This document shows positions 55,487 to 64,000 of a stretch of DNA of 64,000 nucleotides, piece by piece (position 1 is the first letter of the stretch; every line of letters begins with the position of its first letter). Source of the DNA: Cavia porcellus (Eukaryota; Chordata; Mammalia; Rodentia; Caviidae); the NCBI RefSeq assembly GCF_034190915.1, contig NW_026947491.1, forward strand, positions 26,476,101 through 26,540,100, written 5' to 3'. The notes under the pieces are model-generated. The model was given only the letters and a program-made list of their open reading frames with translations. It did no database searches and was not told the DNA's origin. A program made the translations under genes and the position numbers.

Positions 55487-56800
55487 AAAAGTTAAACATT
55501 TCCAACCTTCAATGGCACAAGACTGATTTTCCACTTCAAAAGTTACAAACAGGGAGACACAGAGGAATGAGACCAAAGCAAGCCCAAAATTCTGCAGGGC
55601 AAACATTAAGTCCTATAGTTCCATCTGCAGTGTCTGATGCAATCTGTGGCAAGATGTGAACTCCAAAGGGTTTGGAGAGCTCTGACCCTGTGGCACTCCT
55701 GATCATTTTAGCTCCCAAGTCTCTCCTGAGCTTGCTCTGATCCCTCCTTGAAGCTTTCCTTAGGCAATCCACATTCTTGGCTTCTCCAGACTTTCAGGAT
55801 CGGCACTGCATCTTCAGCTTCACACACAGCTTCACACACTGCCCGTTCAGGGGCACACTGCCTGGCCTCCCAGACCTTCTGAAATTGGGTTGAAAGTCTT
55901 CTTGACACCCAACTCTTGTATTTTATGTGTACCTAAAACCAGCACCTAGTGGTGATACTAAGGTTTGCTGCCAGCTGGAGCAATAGCTAGGCTTTCAACC
56001 CTCTTGGCTGTAGGGGTCAAGTGCCTGGATCCCTGACCACTTGGAATCCAGTTCTGAGGAACATATTCTTTATGTTGCTGCCATTCTGGGACATTGAGTT
56101 CTAGGGTTTTCTTCTCAAAGCAAAGTCTTTCACTTTTGCAATTTGTAAGTTGCAAAGAGTAGAAACTTGCTGCTTTTTGTGATACCTTCAGGCTACCTTT
56201 TGTATTCTCCTGCTCTTTCTCAGCAATCAAGATCTCCTCTGCTCTATCATTGTACTCAATTTGAACTTCGTTTGCGACCAAACTCAGTGTTTTAAATCAT
56301 TCTACTGGCCTCTTTATTCTTGTTTCTCAGCATAAATCTGGCTAACAGCCTCCAACGGCAGTCATACCACTACCTCAACATTAGACTGCCGTGAAATTTC
56401 TTCTGTCAGATTAATTAATTTGCCGCCCTTAATCTCATGCAAAGTCTCTGGGCATGAGAAATTTCAGAAAAAAATTTCTGCCATGCCATAACACATATCA
56501 GCTGGAGCCCAGCAATCAATACAGTCCTCTTCTCAGCAGAAACCTTCCAAGCCTGGTCTTTACCTGCCTGGTTTCTACCAGCCTTCTGGTCTTCTGAGCT
56601 CTGACCAGAACCTCCCACACAGAACAGCCTAATGTGTTCCAACTCCACTTTTTCAGCTGGCACCTCAGATCTTTCCAGTCTCTTCCCACAAACCATTCTC
56701 AAAGGCTCCTGAACCACATGGTCAGATACAGTCACAGCAACCAGCCCACTTTTCTGGTACCAAATTCTGTCTTGATTAATTTTTCTGAGACATACATTCA
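54786..56800 (-). mobile_element. ERVL-MaLR element (LTR plus internal region), minus strand
   Basis: The plus strand starts with the reversed LTR end (CTGTCTTAGTTACTTTTTTC, AACAAAATACCCAACACC, GGCTTATTTAGCTTACAG). It passes into a 1.6-kb internal region whose reversed text (…TTTGGCCCCGCAAAGACTC…, TTCTTCTGTCAGATTAATT, CTTCTGAGCTCTGACC, TGGTACCAAATTCTGTCTTG) resembles THE1/MST-type MaLR internal sequence. The 5' LTR is missing or cut to a few bases at ~56,800. Long minus-strand open frames of 107 and 154 codons (55,958-56,281 and 56,415-56,879) are relics of this internal region and not host genes. MaLR internal parts have no retroviral pol. Confidence 0.7.
55349..55487 (+). repeat. ID-type SINE whose tail became a GAAA microsatellite
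   Basis: ID head (GGGGATTTAACTCAGTGG), CCTGCCTGGCAAGCATGAGG, GAGTTCAATTCCCAGTAT, then a tail of about 16 GAAA units (55,424-55,486). The flanking repeats AAAGTTAAGCA (55,338-55,348) and AAAGTTAAACA (55,488-55,498) prove the repeat lies inside the SINE insertion. Confidence 0.9.
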
Positions 56801-56804
56801 GGCA

Positions 56805-57435
56805 GTTTTCTCCACACTCAGGCAAAGGAGACACAGGCAAAGCTGCAGCCCAGTTGTAGTGGGCAGTATGCAGAAGCACAAGGTTGGCACAGTGCTTCCT
56901 GAGTAAGTTAAGGAGAATAAACAGGAAATAATTGAAGTTATTTCACTAACAAGAAACAAAGCCGGAAGCCTTGTGATGGAAAAACACATTAATACACATC
57001 ACCAGAGAGAAAAACCTAAACAGCCAATGCAGCTAAAATTTACTGTGAAATTTAAGTGTATCAGTTAGTCACTAATTATGAGCACTCAGGTTGTATCTTC
57101 TAGTCTACTACGGTTATATTTTTAAAGTTATAGTTCATTTTTTTTGAAAGAATTCAACTCCATGTTCCACACACACCAGCAGCAGATGACATCATCTAGA
57201 GCTTTATTTAAAACGTTGATTTTATCTAAAAAGAATTCCTGAGCTTGTCAGAGGCCTCAGCCCTGTTGGTTTTTCTGACATGAATCTGACACCATCCTAC
57301 CTCTTCTATTTCTACCTCTCCACTCTCCCGCTTCCTCACTCCTACTGGCCCTGAGCCCCACTTTTGAAAGTCTCATTCTTCACTCTTCTTCTGCATCTGA
57401 TAACACTCTCCTTCCACTCTCCCTTTAAATTTCAA
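56805..57435. other. Unassigned DNA
   Basis: I see no gene or named repeat. A C/T-rich stretch occurs at 57,295-57,430. Confidence 0.4.
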
Positions 57436-57439
57436 GGAT

Positions 57440-58025
57440 CCACTATATTCATTGAATATTCAATGCTTACACTTACATCATCCCAAACTTTTAGTATTTA
57501 GGATCCAGCCATGGTGGAACTTAGGCAACTTATTCACCCACCCACTTGGTAATTGCTCCTGGCACAGGCCAAGAGGAGAACCAGCAGCTCCCGTGAGCCT
57601 ACTGCTGCATGGGCTGAGAATCAAACACACATTCCCCTCCCCTGTAGGAACAGGGGATCAATGTCTCAACATCTCTTGGAAGGATGACCATGTACAATAT
57701 AGCCAATACAGGGGATTTCCTTTTACCTTCTGTTTGAAGGCAACGGTTATTTTCACTGTTTTGTTTTATTATATTTGTTTTGCTCTATTCAATATTCTCT
57801 TTCAATTGGTTTTATAATGTTCTGTTTTTAATTTGATTTCACTATACCTAATTAACTGGACAACTACTGTGAAGATAACAAGATATACTATAGTACCTAT
57901 TACTACTATTCCAGTATCCTGCTGTGAAGTTCTGTATTAATTTCATGGCAGTGTCTCAGTTGGCTTTGTTCTGTCTTGTTCTATTGAATTTTTACTACCT
58001 TCAAAATAAAATTTAAATAAAAGAG
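57440..58025 (+). mobile_element. L1 3'UTR, short form, plus strand
   Basis: Collinear with the minus-strand copy at 45,880-46,530 (GGGCTGAGAATCAAACAC, TTGGAAGGATGACCATG, GGGGATTTCC, GATAACAAGATATACTATAG). It ends TACCTTCAAAATAAAATTTAAATAAAAG. It is 5'-truncated, with no ORF2 visible upstream. Confidence 0.78.
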
Positions 58026-58249
58026 GGTAGTCAATAAATAATACAGATATGTTAGTAATTAGGATAAAAAGAGACTAACTGGAGGATGGCAAGTGTACAT
58101 AAAAAAGAATTAGGATGTGGTATGTAGATGCCTCATCTCCCCACAATTAATGTAATCATTATTTACTACAAACACACTAATTTATTTTTATTATTATTTT
58201 TAAAGTTAAAAAAGATTAATATTCTTAGCTAAAGATTATTAGCCTGAAT

Positions 58250-59022
58250 TAAAAAGAAAAAACTAAATACATGTCTCTTATAGAAGGCACAACTGAAATA
58301 TAAGGAAATAGAAGAATTCAATATGAAAAGATTAAAAAATAAAAAGCCATAAAAATACTAACTGAAAGATTACTGACAGATCGCAGCACTTGGGAGCCTA
58401 AGGCAGGAGGATCACGGTGAGTTCAAGACCAGTATGGGCTACCAAGTGAGCTAAAGGACAGCCAGCCTAAACTGCAGAGTGAGACCTGTCTCAAAAAGAC
58501 AAAAAAAATTACTAACAGAGTAAGTATTAATCAAAGTAAACTTTCAGTCAAGAAAGATTGCTTCATATAATGAGAGATATTCAGATATTAAGAAATAGAT
58601 TCATCTGGAAAGAAATGTACCACAAGCCTATCTGAAATGCATACCATAGCTTCAAAAAATATAAGACAAAAATTGATAGAAATAAACAAATTCACAATCA
58701 AAATGAAAAAATTTTAAATCTCCTTTAATACCTGATAGAATAACTACCTGAAATATTCATGAAGGATACGGATCAGTGTAACACAATTAACTCATTTGAT
58801 CTAACTGACATTTGTAGAAAAAGATAATCCATAGGGACTATTCACATTCTTTTCAAACACATAAGGAATGCTTATAAAAGTTGATTGTATAGCAGATCAT
58901 AAAGCAAGCATGAATAAATATTAAATCTATGTTCTCTGACCTCCCAGGAACTACATTAGATATCAGTAACAAAGTCACCGCAAGAAAATCTCTAACTCCT
59001 TGGAAATTGTTTTAGTCATTAT
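58250..59022 (+). mobile_element. Old L1 ORF2 endonuclease region, left part
   Basis: The order of blocks follows L1 ORF2 from the early endonuclease region: ACATGTCTCTTATAGAAGGC, CTGAAATATAAGGAAATAG, GAACTATTCACATTCTTTTC (GGGACTATTCACATTC here), AGCAGATCATAAAGCAAGC, ATGTTCTCTGACCTCC, CTAACTCCTTGGAAATT. Compare 12,560-12,990 of the full-length L1. It is interrupted by a B1 at 58,380-58,508 and continues after an LTR at 59,371. Confidence 0.8.
58380..58508 (+). repeat. B1-type SINE (5'-truncated) with TSD
   Basis: GCAGCACTTGGGAGCCTAAGG, GGAGGATCACGGTGAG, duplicated 'aagaccag/ggacagcc' block, GAGTGAGACCTGTCTC and an A-rich tail. Flanks TTACTGACAG (58,370-58,379) and TTACTAACAG (58,509-58,518) are the target-site duplication. 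Confidence 0.88.
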
Positions 59023-59370
59023 TCTATTCCTGTAATGAAATACCTGAGTTAATTATAAAAATAAAACATGTACCCTAGCTCACAGTTTTAGTTGTTCGAG
59101 TTCAAGGTTAGTTGGTCCAATCGCTCTAGACCTATGGTGGTGCAGTTCCTAAGGCAGGAGCACATAGTTAGAAAAATCACCCACCTCATAGCCAGGAATC
59201 AAAGAGAAAGAGCAGTGGGTGAGGTCCCCCTTGCCCTCCTCACAACTCTACCTCCAATGACAAAAAGACCTCTCACTAGATCTCAATTCGGAACAGTTCC
59301 ACCTTCTCCCAGCAGCGCAGGCCTGGAGACCAAGCCTTCAATACAGGGGCCTTTGGAGAAAATTTAACAT
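59023..59370 (-). repeat. MaLR-type LTR nested in the old L1
   Basis: Plus-strand text TTTTAGTCATTATTCTATTCC, GAAATACCTGAGTTAATTAT and CTAGCTCACAGTTTTAG is the reversed end of a rodent MaLR LTR. L1 ORF2 text stops before it and resumes after it. Exact ends are uncertain by about 10 bp. Confidence 0.65.
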
Positions 59371-59640
59371 CCAAGTAAGGCAGAAATACAGCAAGATTTG
59401 TTATATAACCCATGAGTCAAAGAGGTCACAGCAGAAATTAGAGAATAATTAAGTTAAATAAAATATAGCAAGTCCTGTGGGATGCAACTAAATCAGTGTT
59501 TAGAAATTTATGGTCACAATTGCAACATTATAGGAGAAAAAGAAAGGTTGAAAAACTTTAAATGAAACCCCAGCAAGCTAAAAAGAAATCAGTAAACAAA
59601 ATCCAAAGAAACTACGAGGAATTAAATTACAACAGTACTT
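59371..59640 (+). mobile_element. Old L1 ORF2, right part
   Basis: Continues the L1 of 58,250: AACCCATGAGTCAAAGAGG, CAGCAGAAATTAGAGAATA, CTGTGGGATGCAACTAAATC, AGTGTTTAGAAATTTATGG. This corresponds to the L1 at about 13,000-13,130. Confidence 0.78.
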
Positions 59641-59784
59641 ATCTAATGTTATGAATATTAAATGTGTACTTTAATATGATAATTACAGTCACATATGCTA
59701 ATTGCTCATTAATGCCTAAAACATCATTTATATGTTTTAAGTATTATTAATTGTTGTTAGTCCAGCTACCAAAATGTCACTTTC

Positions 59785-60510
59785 TGCATTAGTTTATTAA
59801 AGCTGCCACAATAAAGTGCCATAAAGTAAGTGGCTTAAAACACAGGAATTTTTCAGCTCACCGTTCTGGAGGCCAGAGGTGAGCTGAGTTGGGTCTCTCT
59901 GAGGACTCTGAGAGCAAGTTCTGTTTCAGGACCCTCTCTGGGATTTGTAGATGTCCACCTTCCCTTCGTAAGACTTGATGTCCAAACTTCCCCTTCTTAC
60001 AAAGCCAATGAATTAGGGCCAATCTTAATGATCTTATTTTGTTATGATGAGTGCTATAGATATATTCCTTTGCCCTCCCCTAGGCCTCATGTAATTTTGG
60101 ATGTGGCTGAATCTAGCATTTGTGACTGGTTGTTGTCTAGAGCTAGGATTGGCAACATGAGTGTTTTACCCACTCAGCAATGGAGCCAGTGTAATGGTGG
60201 GAAAAGGCAGGTCTTTCACTTTTGCTTTTGCTTTTGCTTTTGCTGTCTGTGGCTGCCATGAATGTCTGTCCTGCCACTCCAGGTTGCCTTAGAGCCAACT
60301 GAGTATGGACTGTGACCACCAACAACTGTAAGAAATAAACCTTTCATTCCTTCATTTTGGGCATCACGTGTTTTTTCTCAACAACAAGAGAAAAGTAACT
60401 AAGACAATGAGCTTCTAAAAATCCTGTATCCAAATGAGGTCACATTCTTAGGTAACAGTGATTAACACTAAACACTTGAATCTGGGGAGAAATGATTCAA
60501 CACATCATAC
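59785..60510 (-). repeat. MLT1-type LTR relic split by a solo LTR
   Basis: Reversed MLT1 blocks: GCATTAGTTTATTAAAGCTGCC, AGTGGCTTAAAACACAGGAA, CTCACCGTTCTGGAGGCCAG, GGGCCAATCTTAATGATC. After the inserted LTR the blocks CCTGTATCCAAATGAGGTCAC and GGGGAGAAATGATTCAACAC follow. The two halves join smoothly when 60,052-60,406 is removed. Confidence 0.75.
60052..60406 (+). repeat. MaLR/ERVL-type solo LTR with 5-bp TSD
   Basis: A 355-bp LTR begins TGCTATAG and ends AACTAAGACA, flanked by ATGAG at 60,047-60,051 and 60,407-60,411. Near its 3' end it has GTAAGAAATAAACCTTTC (polyadenylation signal) and the TTTTTTCTCAACAACAAGAG region typical of MaLR LTRs. A (TTTTGC)n run (60,218-60,243) is internal. Confidence 0.85.
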
Positions 60511-60514
60511 TATT

Positions 60515-61865
60515 ATCCAGGCTATCCTTTAGAAATGGCTTACAATCGAAAGTATTCCAGGTCCTTGCTGCCGCGAACAAAGGATTGGATGAAACAAGCC
60601 AAGAATGGTGTCAAAAAGTTTATTTGAAAAGTACAGTGTAAATGAGTAGGTAAAAACCCATCTTTGCATACCAAGCTTGGGCCAAAGAGAAAGAGCAAAA
60701 TAGAAGTACTGTAGCAGAAAATGCCCACCCAATTCCCCAGCCAGCATACTTGAGTCACCTACATGAAAGTTTCTATTGTGGTTCCAGTTGCTTCTGTTTC
60801 TTATAAATGGCTGGTCACTGTGATGCATAGCTAGTAAAAAACAATAAAAGACAGTCAAGTATGCTGTCTCAAAACTCTCTTTTTCAGATACCATTAAAAC
60901 TTCCCTCCCTGAGACTTCAGCGCTTGACATTTTAAGGGTCAGTTGATTCCCCATCAGTACCTGTACAACATTAGATCAATCTGCCTTCTAATCCTGGGTG
61001 TCATTATGATGTTTCTGTTGCTGTAGCATATGGTGTATTGGCTGGAATATCAGCCATGCTGACCTCTTATGTCACCAGTTGTGGCCTTCAAAGGCAGAAA
61101 TCTCTTCAAGTCCTGAGCGGAAGACACACTGTCAAGATTTCTCATGTACTCTCAGAGGTCTAGAAGAAGAGTCTTGGCTCCCCACTTAGCAGCTCACATC
61201 AGACTCAAAATGGAAGAGGATGCAGTCTGGTCCAGTCATCAAATAAGGTAAGACCCCTCAGGCACTCCAGGTAGTCTGTCTGTCAGTCCTCCTCAGCTCA
61301 AGTAGAAGGAGAGATTGACCATCTCTCATCAGTCAGGACCACTCTTGAGGGAAGGAGGTTGGAATGTTTAACCTCTCAGTGCCTGTTGAATGAATGTGTG
61401 AGCAAGTGGAACAGACAGCATAAGCAATATGCTGCTCCATCTGTACACCAAGACTGAGAAGCACTGATTATGGCAGCTGACTGGACCCTCATTTTTTATT
61501 CCATGAAAATTGATATATGGCATAATGGAGGACTCACATCCCCCTTAGCTAAATTGTACCTAAGTACTCATGAGGGTGCAGCCAAGCAGGCACCTGAATG
61601 GTCTCTCTCGGAGGGACCCACCCTCACTCATGTGTATACAATACACATGTAGGATATCAGAGATGGGAATTAATTAGTCAAAACCAACACTCTATGACTG
61701 CAGAAAAAAGGGATTTTCTAAGATTATAGAGTTTAAAATGACACCAAAGCACTCAAAGAAAAAAAGGAAAAAGAGACCATTCTTCCTGAGAATTCTGCCT
61801 TGGCACCCTCTTTGGTCCCTGCAGTTGCTGTGAACCTCTATATTTTCACTCCTACTACTGCCTCC
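60515..61865. other. Unassigned DNA upstream of the second ERV
   Basis: No retroviral text is recognisable before ~61,970, and I see no gene. A 141-codon minus-strand frame (60,529-60,954) has no recognisable domain. Confidence 0.4.
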
Positions 61866-61866
61866 T

Positions 61867-61880
61867 GAAAGAAAGAATGA

Positions 61881-61936
<56 letters not shown>

Positions 61937-61937
61937 A
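61867..61937 (+). repeat. (GAAA)n microsatellite
   Basis: About 17 GAAA units with one early imperfection. No SINE is evident directly upstream, unlike the GAAA repeat at 55,424. Confidence 0.95.
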
Positions 61938-62225
61938 TAACTACAATTATACATTCATAAACTTCAAAATCACAGAATGTTTATAAACTGTCAAACTGCT
62001 AACAGGCCTGTCTCCTGCCTGTAAAACCAGGTCAAGATCTCTGAATGGCCAGTTACACCACAATTGGATCCATGTGCATTGTTTCCATCTTCTACCACCC
62101 ACAGTCTGCAGATACACCTGCCTAAACATAAAAAATGCCTTCGACCTTCAGTTCACTCCTGTAAGCCAGCCCCTCTTCACCCTTAAATGAAAAGGCCTCA
62201 GTTCTGAACTCTAAAATCAGCTGAC

Positions 62226-62400
62226 TTGGAATCAACTTCCCAGAGGTTCAAAAACTTGTTTAACCACTTTGAAGAAGCCCTAATAGCTGCCATTGCTAGT
62301 TTTTTAGCACAAAATATCACTGAACTTCTGATTAATGACACTTGCATTGCCTGCTGGAAAGGCACAAAAGCTCTGCTGCAATATCTGACAGAAACGGTTA
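62226..62400 (+). pseudogene. ERV reverse transcriptase remnant lacking the catalytic DD motif
   Basis: This open stretch aligns with 25,440-25,190 of the other provirus (shared 'CWKGTKA.LQ.LTET' block). Relative to that copy an in-frame segment of about 27-30 bases is missing at 62,319-62,335. The missing segment includes the V-D-D of the RT active site. The deletion lies between short CTTCT repeats, suggesting slippage. The copy is catalytically dead as well as broken elsewhere. Confidence 0.6.
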
Positions 62401-62414
62401 CAAAAGAAAACAAA

Positions 62415-62478
62415 GAAAAGAAACTAGTTATAAGAAAGAAATCACAGAAAAGAAACTAGTTATAAGAAAGAAATCACA
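62415..62478 (+). repeat. Perfect 32-bp tandem duplication
   Basis: A 32-bp unit beginning GAAAAGAAACTAGTTATAAG is repeated exactly at 62,415-62,446 and 62,447-62,478 inside the ERV pol remnant. Perfect identity in an otherwise old element indicates a recent local duplication. Confidence 0.95.
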
Positions 62479-62749
62479 AAGTTCTTTGACCTATTGGCTT
62501 CTACAGAATCAGTATCTTTAAGTTCACACAAACAATAATGCTTGTTCAGACTACTGGCTCCTGGAATACCTAGTGGCTTCCCTGTGCAAATATTGGGATC
62601 CAGTTACTAAGGGCTGCTCTAATAGCCACTGTTTTTCTGATCAAGAGATCTGACAACTCACCTTAGGCAGAGGCCTAACTAGCCAGCTACCACATGTGGT
62701 ACTGGACCTCCTAAATGACTCAGGACTTCCTGGCACTGACTTATGAACT

Positions 62750-62930
62750 ATTTTGAGCTGACCAGACTTAAAAGTTAACCCCCTGACAGGGCCTGAGTAC
62801 ACCCTGTTTACAGTTGAAAGTAGCTTTGCTAAGAATGGAGTCCAGTAGGCTACGTATGCTGTGGTTACCTTGGACAAAGCTATTTTGGCCAAAGATTTCC
62901 TGCTACTGCTTCCTACTGCTGTTTGTAAAC
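62750..62930 (+). pseudogene. ERV RNase H remnant, second copy
   Basis: Plus-strand text 'PDLK.NPL' followed by an A-rich block aligns with 24,350-24,500 (minus) of the other provirus. The aspartate expected in the 'TDG' active-site block is replaced, and stops are present. Confidence 0.55.
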
Positions 62931-63129
62931 CTGGTACCAATAACACCAAACCTCCACTCAAAATAAGCCAGTTCACAGGCCTTATCTCCTGATTGACTAA
63001 AACATTAACCCCAGCCAAAAATCTTTACTCAGTACTCCTGGAAGGTTCAGCTTAATCAGAGCCATACCTGCCCCTACCATATGTCCTGTAAACTCAAGCT
63101 GCAATCCTGGTACACCTATCCCTGCAGCC

Positions 63130-63480
63130 AGCTCAGGTTTCAGCTTCTGTGTCATTGGAGACTTAATACTCATCTGCACCTACTCAGGCTGGTCCAAGGT
63201 ATTTCCTACCTGAGCTGGAGAGCAACAAAAGTTTGTAGGGCTCTGCTATAAAAATCATCCTTAGATATACCCTATCCTTGATCACTGGCAATGAAAACAG
63301 TCCTGCATTTGTAGCAGAGATAATGAAATAGAAACTGCTTATAGTATATGGGTCACAAAGCTCTAAAAATTTGAGAAAATAAAACATAACCGTATAAAAA
63401 CAGCTTGTGATTAGCTCCATAGTAGTTTAACTAAAAGACCAGCTATACCTGTATACATTCTTGCACACTCATGTAACTCA
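63130..63480 (+). pseudogene. ERV integrase remnant
   Basis: Blocks resembling the gammaretroviral integrase core occur in order: a 'TYSGW...FPT' block near 63,175-63,215, followed by positions corresponding to the 'D..PAF' and 'YRPQSSG' regions. Many stops and frameshifts occur. This region has no counterpart in the provirus at 23 kb. Confidence 0.5.
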
Positions 63481-63559
63481 GGTGCATGTTAACTTGCTCT
63501 AGAGCTCCTAAAGTTTTAGAAACTGAGCCTTAAATCCACCACTCCAGAGCTCAAAGAGC

Positions 63560-63920
63560 CCATCTAGATGATTGCTAGAGAGTTTATTTGGACTCTGAAG
63601 CTCCCTCTGAAGAGAAGATGTGCTCAAAGCCCTGCTCTGGTCACAGTCCATGCACAGCTGAAGCCTGAGCACAGTGTTCACAGGATCGCTCCACACCACA
63701 ATTCATTAGTCCCCTGGATTTTTTGTGCCTTTTCTGGCTGCTTACCCCAATTCTTGCTTCCACTTCAGCTTGTATATATTATATTGTTCAACTTGGCTTT
63801 TGCTCTCCGTCTTCCAACTAGCTGTGGTTTTGATAATTAGTAGATTGATCAAGATTTGATGAGCATCCAAGACACACTGGACAATCTCCCAGATGAGATT
63901 CACTCCCTCATTCTCTTGCC
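63560..63920 (+). pseudogene. ERV env-side remnant shared with the first provirus
   Basis: Shared text with 24,240-23,820 (minus): GATGATTGCTAGAGAGTTTA versus its partner, CTTCCACTTCAGCTTG, TTGATCAAGATTTGATGAG, TCACTCCCTCATTCTCTTGCC. This supports common ancestry through the region before the envelope TM. The window ends before the expected polypurine tract and 3' LTR. Confidence 0.55.
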
Positions 63921-64000
63921 AGAGTAATCATGGCCACTGCAGGGGAAACATATCTGTTCCTAAAAGCAACTTAGAGACAGACCCTATAATAAAGGAAAGC

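Larger units (their letters stand above)
61970..64000 (+). mobile_element. Second gammaretrovirus-like ERV copy, partial, plus strand
   Basis: The element belongs to the same family as the provirus at 23,206-28,760 but in opposite orientation, and it is cut by the window end. Shared, ordered text covers the pro/RT border (~61,980), the RT core (62,220-62,400), RNase H (~62,750-62,900) and an env region (63,560-63,920). Unlike the first provirus it retains integrase-like text (63,130-63,480). All frames are broken. No 5' LTR or gag was found, so it is truncated or rearranged at its left end. Confidence 0.78.

Noticed and set aside
56415..56879. 154-codon minus-strand open frame as a host gene
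   Set aside because: It lies in text that reads as MaLR internal sequence on the minus strand and continues into broken neighbouring frames. It has no recognisable domain or splice context.
60529..60954. 141-codon minus-strand frame as a gene or gag piece
   Set aside because: No retroviral or cellular motif is recognisable, and it is not collinear with the ERV that starts at ~61,970.
62641..63018. 125-codon minus-strand frame
   Set aside because: It is antisense to the RNase H remnant of the plus-strand ERV, whose plus-strand text explains the sequence.

Overview
This window is mammalian nuclear DNA, almost certainly from a rodent. The evidence is a mix of LINE-1 copies, B1-type SINEs that share an internal tandem duplication, ID-type SINEs (tRNA-Ala-derived), a B1/ID dimer, ERVL-MaLR/MLT1-type LTRs and MIR fragments. 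The ID consensus (A box, B box, '...CCTGGTACC' end, A-rich tail) looks non-murid. A beaver-like or other non-murid rodent is possible, but this is inference. I find no intact host protein-coding gene, rRNA, functional tRNA or CRISPR array. The window reads as intergenic or intronic DNA, and its content is retroelements at several levels of nesting.

Layout: 1-3.1 kb is an ORF2-less (HAL1-like) L1 derivative on the minus strand, abutted by a plus-strand 3'UTR piece (5'-inversion structure). 3.1-10.6 kb is mostly unassigned DNA with MIR, ID and MLT1-like fragments. 10,657-17,199 is a full-length L1 with a perfect 14-bp target-site duplication (TSD) and a lightly damaged ORF1 and ORF2. 17.2-20.3 kb holds B1, ID (perfect 16-bp TSD) and B1/ID dimer SINEs. 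21.3-21.8 kb has a small unidentified possible pseudogene on the minus strand. 23.2-28.8 kb is a minus-strand gammaretrovirus-like provirus with both LTRs, a primer-binding site, a polypurine tract, gag/pro/pol/env remnants and a second copy of the pro-RT segment. 29-38.5 kb is mostly unassigned DNA with MIR, B1, hAT-like and MaLR pieces. 38,568-41,774 is a nearly full-length HAL1-like element with a perfect 16-bp TSD. 41.8-47.4 kb has MaLR LTRs, an ID, a B1 and L1 3' ends. 47.6-53.2 kb is an old L1 split by a third HAL1-like element and by a 5'-truncated L1 3'UTR. 54.8-56.8 kb is a minus-strand MaLR LTR plus internal region, with an ID whose tail became a GAAA microsatellite. 57.4-58.0 kb is an L1 3'UTR. 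58.2-59.6 kb is an old L1 ORF2 broken by a B1 and an LTR. 59.8-60.5 kb is an MLT1-like LTR split by a TSD-flanked solo LTR. 62.0-64.0 kb is a second, plus-strand copy of the same retroviral family running off the window.

Functionally, the only machinery present is retrotransposition-related and all of it is damaged. The autonomous L1 type encodes ORF1 (RNA-binding) and ORF2 (endonuclease/reverse transcriptase). The HAL1-like copies keep a different ~0.8-kb 5' region, ORF1 and the L1 3'UTR but lack ORF2, so they presumably used L1 ORF2 protein in trans. Two diverged copies share the same ORF2 deletion, which indicates a propagating non-autonomous family rather than separate accidents. That is the most interesting signal in the window.
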